A stretch of 48,135 nucleotides of DNA from Dimorphilus gyrociliatus. Lineage: Eukaryota; Annelida; Polychaeta; Dinophilidae. The stretch spans positions 1 to 48,135 of the forward strand of contig CAJFCJ010000090.1 of NCBI GenBank assembly GCA_904063045.1, written 5' to 3'. Below the pieces are notes generated by a model. It was not told where the DNA came from. It was given only the letters and a program-made list of their open reading frames with translations, and ran no database searches. Below, in pieces: positions 43,630 through 48,135 of this stretch (position 1 is the first letter of the stretch; every line of letters begins with the position of its first letter). A program made the translations under genes and the position numbers.

Positions 43630-44480
43630 AACAATTTCTGACTGATGGAGGTTTATTACTGTTTACACTACATAAATGACATATGTCTCACATAACATAT
43701 CAAAATATGAATATCATTGTTACATTAAATCTAGTGTAGCGAAAATTGTACAATATTCATGGAACAAATACTAACCCAGATATTTTGACTATCTTTAAGA
43801 CAGCAAGGCTAACAATAACTAAAAAAGAAATGATAACAAAAACAAACAGTCATTTATATTAGACCTTTGATATGTCAAATAAACATTGCGTAAATTTTTT
43901 ATTTAAAGAAAAATTAAATTTTGATCTTTTTTGTAGAACTTTTCTAACAAATTCACCAAATTTAAACATATCATCTCTTTCAACATCAATACTAGATATC
44001 TTTATATTGCAAAACACAAATACAAAAGATTTTAGATAATCCCTAATCCTTTTTATTTTATTTATTTTTTAAGTTCAACCAACCTTGAATTCTGGTATAA
44101 TTAAATAGTACTCTTGATTGTTATTCTAAAAATAAATAGTAGTTTTATTATTGTTTATTTAAAAAAAAAAGAAAATCTTTCTCTTACATTTACTGCAATA
44201 CTATTTAACAGATCAAAATTAGCAAATGATAAAGAATAAGAATTAGCTTTTTTATTGCTTTACAAACTTTTAAGTAAAGACATAGTCGTGTGTAGGTAAT
44301 AAAATGGATCCTTTACAATCTTGAATGTTTCATCAATAAGTCAGTAATTTGATTGATCAAGCAGTTTAAGTTGATGTCTGATAACAAATACAAGCAATGT
44401 CTCTTTATTTTCATAGTTGTCATCATTCAACAAATCATTTGGGATGAAATATTTATTTGAATTATAGTCTTCTTCTCTTA
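43630..44480. other. AT-rich intergenic DNA
   Basis: Long A/T runs. No coding frame, RNA gene or repeat boundary recognised. Confidence 0.5.
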
Positions 44481-44716
44481 GTTCATTTGGCCTTACTTTT
44501 TGACTTGTAAAATTAGCAACTCTTTTAGTTTAAAAACATTTAGAAGACAATCTGTTTTAAGCTTCCTTTGTCTTTTAAGAGAATTGTTCTGAGCTTCCCT
44601 GTATAAATGCTTTTCCTTTCTGGCATATTTTCGGAGGGCATCTTTGTTTTTTGGTTCTCTTACTGCACACCCAGATTTTACTTTTTGAAGTTTTAGCTTC
44701 GAGTGTAAATGAAAAT

Positions 44717-44923
44717 GGGACCGGTCGAAAACGGCCATAAATGAAATATTTGAAAGTTAAATTTCAGCCTGGGAAATGGTTAGGAGGAATAAGATAACTG
44801 TTGATATGTTCTTAGGAGGGTCCCATCTAAGGGTTAGGGGTATTCAAAAAGGTTAGGCAAAAACAAGGGCTGGGTTAGGGTTAGGGTAAAACCATAGATT
44901 TATGGCCGTTTTCTACCACATCC
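44717..44923 (+). mobile_element. 207-bp MITE family, copy 2, with 9-bp target duplication
   Basis: It starts GGGACCGGTCGAAAACGG and ends GGCCGTTTTCTACCACATCC; the inner inverted repeat GAAAACGGCCATAAAT is perfect. AATGAAAAT flanks both sides (44708-44716 and 44924-44932). It has exactly the same length as copy 1 and the same interior blocks (GGTTAGGAGG, CTAAGGGTTAGGGG, GGGTTAGGGTTAGGGTAAAA). Confidence 0.92.
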
Positions 44924-44934
44924 AATGAAAATCC

Positions 44935-45740
44935 ATCATTGATTAGAATATCTTTTACCAGCTGACTTTCACCTTTAATTATTAAAGTTGTCATTCATAA
45001 TTTCTTGCAAGGTGTTGATATTTCCATTGTTAAATATTCCATTGTCATTCACATTTGCAGCCATTAAACCCTCACTTGCATCTTCATTCACATCTACATG
45101 TATCACACCAGCACTTAAATTCTCATCCATTTCATTTTCGCTTTTTACAGCTATGAAAATTTCCATCACCATCACCAAACTCTGGTACACCTGAAACATG
45201 ATCATTGTGCTCACTTGGATTATCTAATCTAAAAAGATAACAGTTTTGAATTAAGAGAACATAGCCAACATATGTTACTACATAATGGAATGAAACTAGC
45301 ATTGATATGAAGGTCGTGCATTATGTAAAATGTAACATTTTTGACATGCAATTTTTCAGCGTTCTTTGTTGTTTTGCAGCATTACATTCATGGTTTGGTT
45401 TTCTTACATTCAATCATCACTTTGTTTATATTTTAATAGGAAGGAAGTAACAAAGATTAATAGTCAAGTTCCTCGTTTTTGAGAAAGTTTATTAAATTAT
45501 ATGGATGAAACTGTACCAATTTTACTGGAATGTTAAATAGATTGTGTGTAGCTAAAAATAGCTGATACTTTGAATATCTACAAAGCTCTATACATAAATA
45601 ATATTTAATTTAAGAGAAATGGAATACACATTAATCATATTAATAATTTATTACTGCAAAACTATATTTCTTTTGAAATTACAAAAGTATAAATTACGAA
45701 GAAATTATTTAAAATTGTATCTCTTAAATAGTCATCCTTA
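44935..45740. other. Intergenic; one weak acidic ORF
   Basis: The reverse frame 44975-45214 (MIMFQVYQSLVMVMEIFIAV, then DVNEDASEGLMAANVND) has no recognisable domain and no splice context. Nothing else is supported. Confidence 0.4.
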
Positions 45741-45839
45741 CTAGGATATTTTTGAATTATCTATAAGGATTAACAATAGTAGGGGGAGGATATAATAGAT
45801 TGAATAATATAGTATGTCAAAAATGATATTTTGTATATC

Positions 45840-46035
45840 GGCTGGTGGTGATGTGTGTGCAATAAACGATCCCCAGAACGCGAATCGCGAAATGTGTGTG
45901 CACGTGGAAAAGTATGTGTTTCTTGTATGTAAATCAAAAGTGCTCGGTGACCGTCGGGCCTGGTGTTGAGCAGTGCCTGACGGTAGCATATAAAAGCACG
46001 GTCGAGTTTGTATGAGCACAACGGAAAATAAAACT
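45840..46035 (+). promoter_or_regulatory. GC-richer promoter-like or LTR-like segment
   Basis: A locally GC-rich patch (GAACGCGAATCGCG, GTGACCGTCGGGCC) is followed by a TATAAAA box at 45989-45995 and AATAAA at about 46028. It stands out from the AT-rich surroundings and could be the core of a third LTR type or a gene promoter. No terminal repeats or downstream gene were found. Confidence 0.35.
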
Positions 46036-46480
46036 TAGACAGATTGCTATTGCAGCCAATCCGTATATATGAAACAATAATTGTGAAGCAACCACTTTTG
46101 TAGATATTATCATCTGAAAGATCACTTTATTAGCTGATTGATGAATGGAAGAAGATTGGGGTAGGTTAATTATCATCTATGAAAAACTCATGTCTACGAA
46201 GAAGATTATCAAGTATATTTTGAGACAGAGAGGAAAATTAATGACTTAGAAGAATTTGGCTGTTGAATTATTAATTCAAGTATCATGAAATTATGCAACG
46301 CAATATTTATTTTTAAATAGTTTTAATAATGAAGGGTTTCATGTGTCATGTATTAGTCACTTTTAAAAAGATGACAATCTTGTCATACACCAAGTTGGTA
46401 CTTTCATGCTATAAGGTTTAGGGTGAGTACTAGTTCATATAGAACTGAATTATTACTATCCATTTTGGGAGAAATGAATG

Positions 46481-47056
46481 TGTACACTTATGAATTATAG
46501 TTTATAGATATTTTATAAATAATACTTACTATATGGTAGAAGTGTTGAAGTAGATGTTGCCTCTGGGATAGATGGTACTGAAGTGCCAGAATCAACCCCT
46601 TTTATAGGCAAAGGATAAGATATTACATAACCAAACATGTTGACAACAACAATAAGTGTTTATTTACATAAATATGATGTAACAATTGACCTTTGAGGTA
46701 AACCTACACAAAGTTGTTGTTGTTTACATCACTATTGCGTAATTTGATAACCCTTGACCCTGTTTGTTGTGAACAATCCTTATCTGGGGTTAGACCCTTG
46801 TTGTTGACAGCTAAGGCATAAACAACTGATAAGGAATTGTATAAAAGCAGGGTGTTGGTAGTAACAGGCATGCAGTCCTGAATCAACTCCCTTAGTGAAC
46901 AGGTCTAGTATTACTTTAGAATACAGTTATATTATTTCTTACATTTTGGTTCTATATTCATCCTCCCTCAATTCTACATCTCTCTTCTAAGTGGCTTACT
47001 CCTAATTCGGTTCTATTTGGACCAGTACTTACCTACAACCCCAGCAGGAAAGTACA
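46481..47056 (+). mobile_element. Solo LTR, family 1 (copy 2), perfect 5-bp target duplication
   Basis: A 576-bp unit runs from TGTACACTTATGAATTATAG to GCAGGAAAGTACA. GAATG occurs directly before (46476-46480) and after (47057-47061). It has a TATAAAAGC box at 46840-46847. It is nearly identical along its length to 3970-4547. Its 3' part contains GGTTCTATTTGGACCAGTAC, the block shared with family 2. It is a solo LTR, with no internal region. The small reverse ORF inside (46704-46886) is not a gene. Confidence 0.93.
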
Positions 47057-47059
47057 GAA

Positions 47060-47660
47060 TGTAAATTTGAATACACAAAATGAACCACCTTACATAGTTA
47101 TTATGTTTTAGAGTGCTTAGGTCATATAAGTTTTACATCAGCAAATAACTAGCCACTTCTCATGCAGTTTATCATTTTGAGAAAAATTTTCCTGGTTTTT
47201 TAAATGGATTCTTTATAGAGAGAGGAGTAAGGAATTAACTATATTTAATATGCTGTATTAAATTATTTAAGCATTATATACAGACACAATAATACAAATT
47301 TTTCTCTACAATAAAGGTATACATTATTCTTCTGCTGTATGCCAAACTACATAAAACATTCGAAATCTTATGATGTTTTATTGATAGTTTTAGTACATGA
47401 ATTTGAAAGAAAAACTTCATCTATTATCTAATAAAGGAAGGCCTGTATATATTAACCTTGCAAAGTTAATAAATGGTTATTATTCACTTATAGTCTGTTA
47501 CTTTTTACATTTTCCTCACTGAGTAAATAGAGATATGGCAAAATATTTATTAAGAAGTTTTGTAACAATTGTCAATTGCTTAATAAACTGCTATTACACA
47601 CTAGGTCAGTTGACAATGATATTTATATATGCTGTATATATATTGAGTAACACAACATCT
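47060..47660. other. AT-rich intergenic DNA
   Basis: No gene or repeat recognised before the PAN exons. Confidence 0.5.
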
Positions 47661-47672
47661 CATTTTTAAAAG

Positions 47673-47984
47673 AAACGGAATGTGATTACAATATAAAGTC
47701 AGGAGATGTTATTTATGGGAATGCATTTTCTGTTCCTGAAATTAGTATTTCATATGCAGTACTTCCTTTGGATATGTGCCAAAAGAATTGCTCAAAATAT
47801 GATACTTGCAGGTAAGTTTAAAAAAATGTTTACTTTTAAAAGAAAATTCTTTTAATTCAAATTCATTCAATTATAAAAAGATCATTTGATTTCGAGCCAG
47901 ACATATCGAGGTGTCATTTAAACAAAATGATTTCACCAGTACAAAAAGATAATAATTTCATACTGAATGTAAAAGACTTTTGCT
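47673..47984 (+). CDS. PAN/apple-domain exons of a partial gene
   Basis: Exon 47673-47811 (TECDYNIKSGDVIYG, then LPLDMCQKNCSKYDTC) and exon 47881-47984 (SFDFEPDISRCHLNK, NFILNVKDFC) join in frame across a 69-bp intron (GTAAGT...AAAAAG). The second ends at a GTGAGT donor. Cys spacing and the C..NC....C-SF core match a PAN domain like that of the 19.3-20.8 kb gene, but on the opposite strand. The start lies upstream and further exons lie beyond or near the window edge. Presumably extracellular. Confidence 0.6.
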
Positions 47985-48135
47985 GTGAGTATATAAGGAA
48001 TAGGGGTGAAACCGTACCCATTGTTAACTTAACATGTTTATTAAAAACTTGTGATAATAAAGTCTATGTTATACTGATATAATGTATATAGCGAAATGTT
48101 TAAAAATACATTTATCTAAACAATTAAAACAATTA
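47985..48135 (+). other. Window end; GGGGTGAAACCGTACC motif
   Basis: Just after the donor the sequence reads AATAGGGGTGAAACCGTACC, the inverse of a motif repeated at about 40974-41031. It may be an intronic repeat. Confidence 0.35.

Noticed and set aside
44493-44738. Reverse basic ORF
   Set aside because: Its first codons come from the end of a MITE. The rest is a Lys/Arg-rich low-complexity frame without splice or family support.
46000-46176. Overlapping reverse ORFs at 45741-46176 as a gene
   Set aside because: Three overlapping frames cover the same GC-rich patch, with no domain and no splice evidence; more likely LTR- or promoter-like DNA.
46704-46886. Reverse ORF of 60 codons
   Set aside because: Inside a solo LTR, antisense to its promoter; not a gene.
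1-48135. tRNA, rRNA or other structured RNA genes
   Set aside because: I looked for tRNA-like A/B boxes and cloverleaf stems by eye and found none I could support. A tRNAscan or Rfam search would decide.

Overview
This looks like animal nuclear DNA. It is very AT-rich and carries spliced genes with short introns (about 45-90 bp, ordinary GT...AG). The genes encode metazoan extracellular domains (LDLa, LRR, SRCR, C-type lectin-like, PAN/apple, MAM, discoidin-like) and seven-transmembrane receptors. The domain mix resembles what is known from lophotrochozoans (receptors of the GRL101/LGR type), but I cannot name the species. There is one assembly gap (28608-29076). At least seven frameshifts sit exactly on A/T runs of 4-6 bases, so much of the apparent gene breakage may be consensus error rather than decay.

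Layout. 1-3310: pol of a Ty3/gypsy-type retroelement, reverse strand, decayed. 3300-4720: a 42-bp repeat, a zinc-finger remnant, a solo LTR and a minisatellite. 4978-6705: a complete secreted protein with an ITIH-C-like end. 7800-13560: LTR debris and two partial SRCR/LDLa/LRR/7TM receptor genes, with MULE, LTR and gag-like insertions. 13773-17218: a twelve-exon MAM plus serine-protease-homologue gene whose catalytic triad is lost. 17325-19260: a mariner remnant and another LDLa/LRR fragment. 19308-20812: a secreted PAN plus lectin-like protein. 20976-23870: MITEs and retroelement scraps. 24273-26513: an unidentified secreted or extracellular gene containing a discoidin-like exon and apparently interrupted by MULE-derived sequence. 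26794-27728: a solo LTR with a perfect target duplication. 29077-30111: a class A GPCR. 30261-33470: a MITE, a Cys-rich CXC-type protein remnant and hairpin-ended inverted-repeat elements. 33920-40420: the largest gene or gene pair, with SRCR, C-type lectin-like, LDLa and LRR domains, seven membrane segments and a C-terminal kinase-like domain. 42000-47060: nested repeats, a second perfect MITE and a second perfect solo LTR. 47673-47984: PAN-domain exons.

Biology. The cellular genes are nearly all extracellular recognition modules or receptors. The best candidate for an undescribed system is the receptor at 33.9-40.4 kb. It joins pattern-recognition-type ectodomains to an LGR-like 7TM bundle and then to a degenerate protein-kinase fold, and paralogous pieces lie at 9.1-10.4, 12.4-13.6 and 18.4-19.3 kb. 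A role in immune or self/non-self recognition is inference only.

Mobile DNA. Two LTR families occur as solo LTRs with 5-bp duplications. A 207-bp MITE family makes 8-9 bp duplications (Merlin-like). MULE and mariner remnants are present. An unclassified inverted-repeat family carries subterminal hairpins whose sequence varies while pairing is kept.
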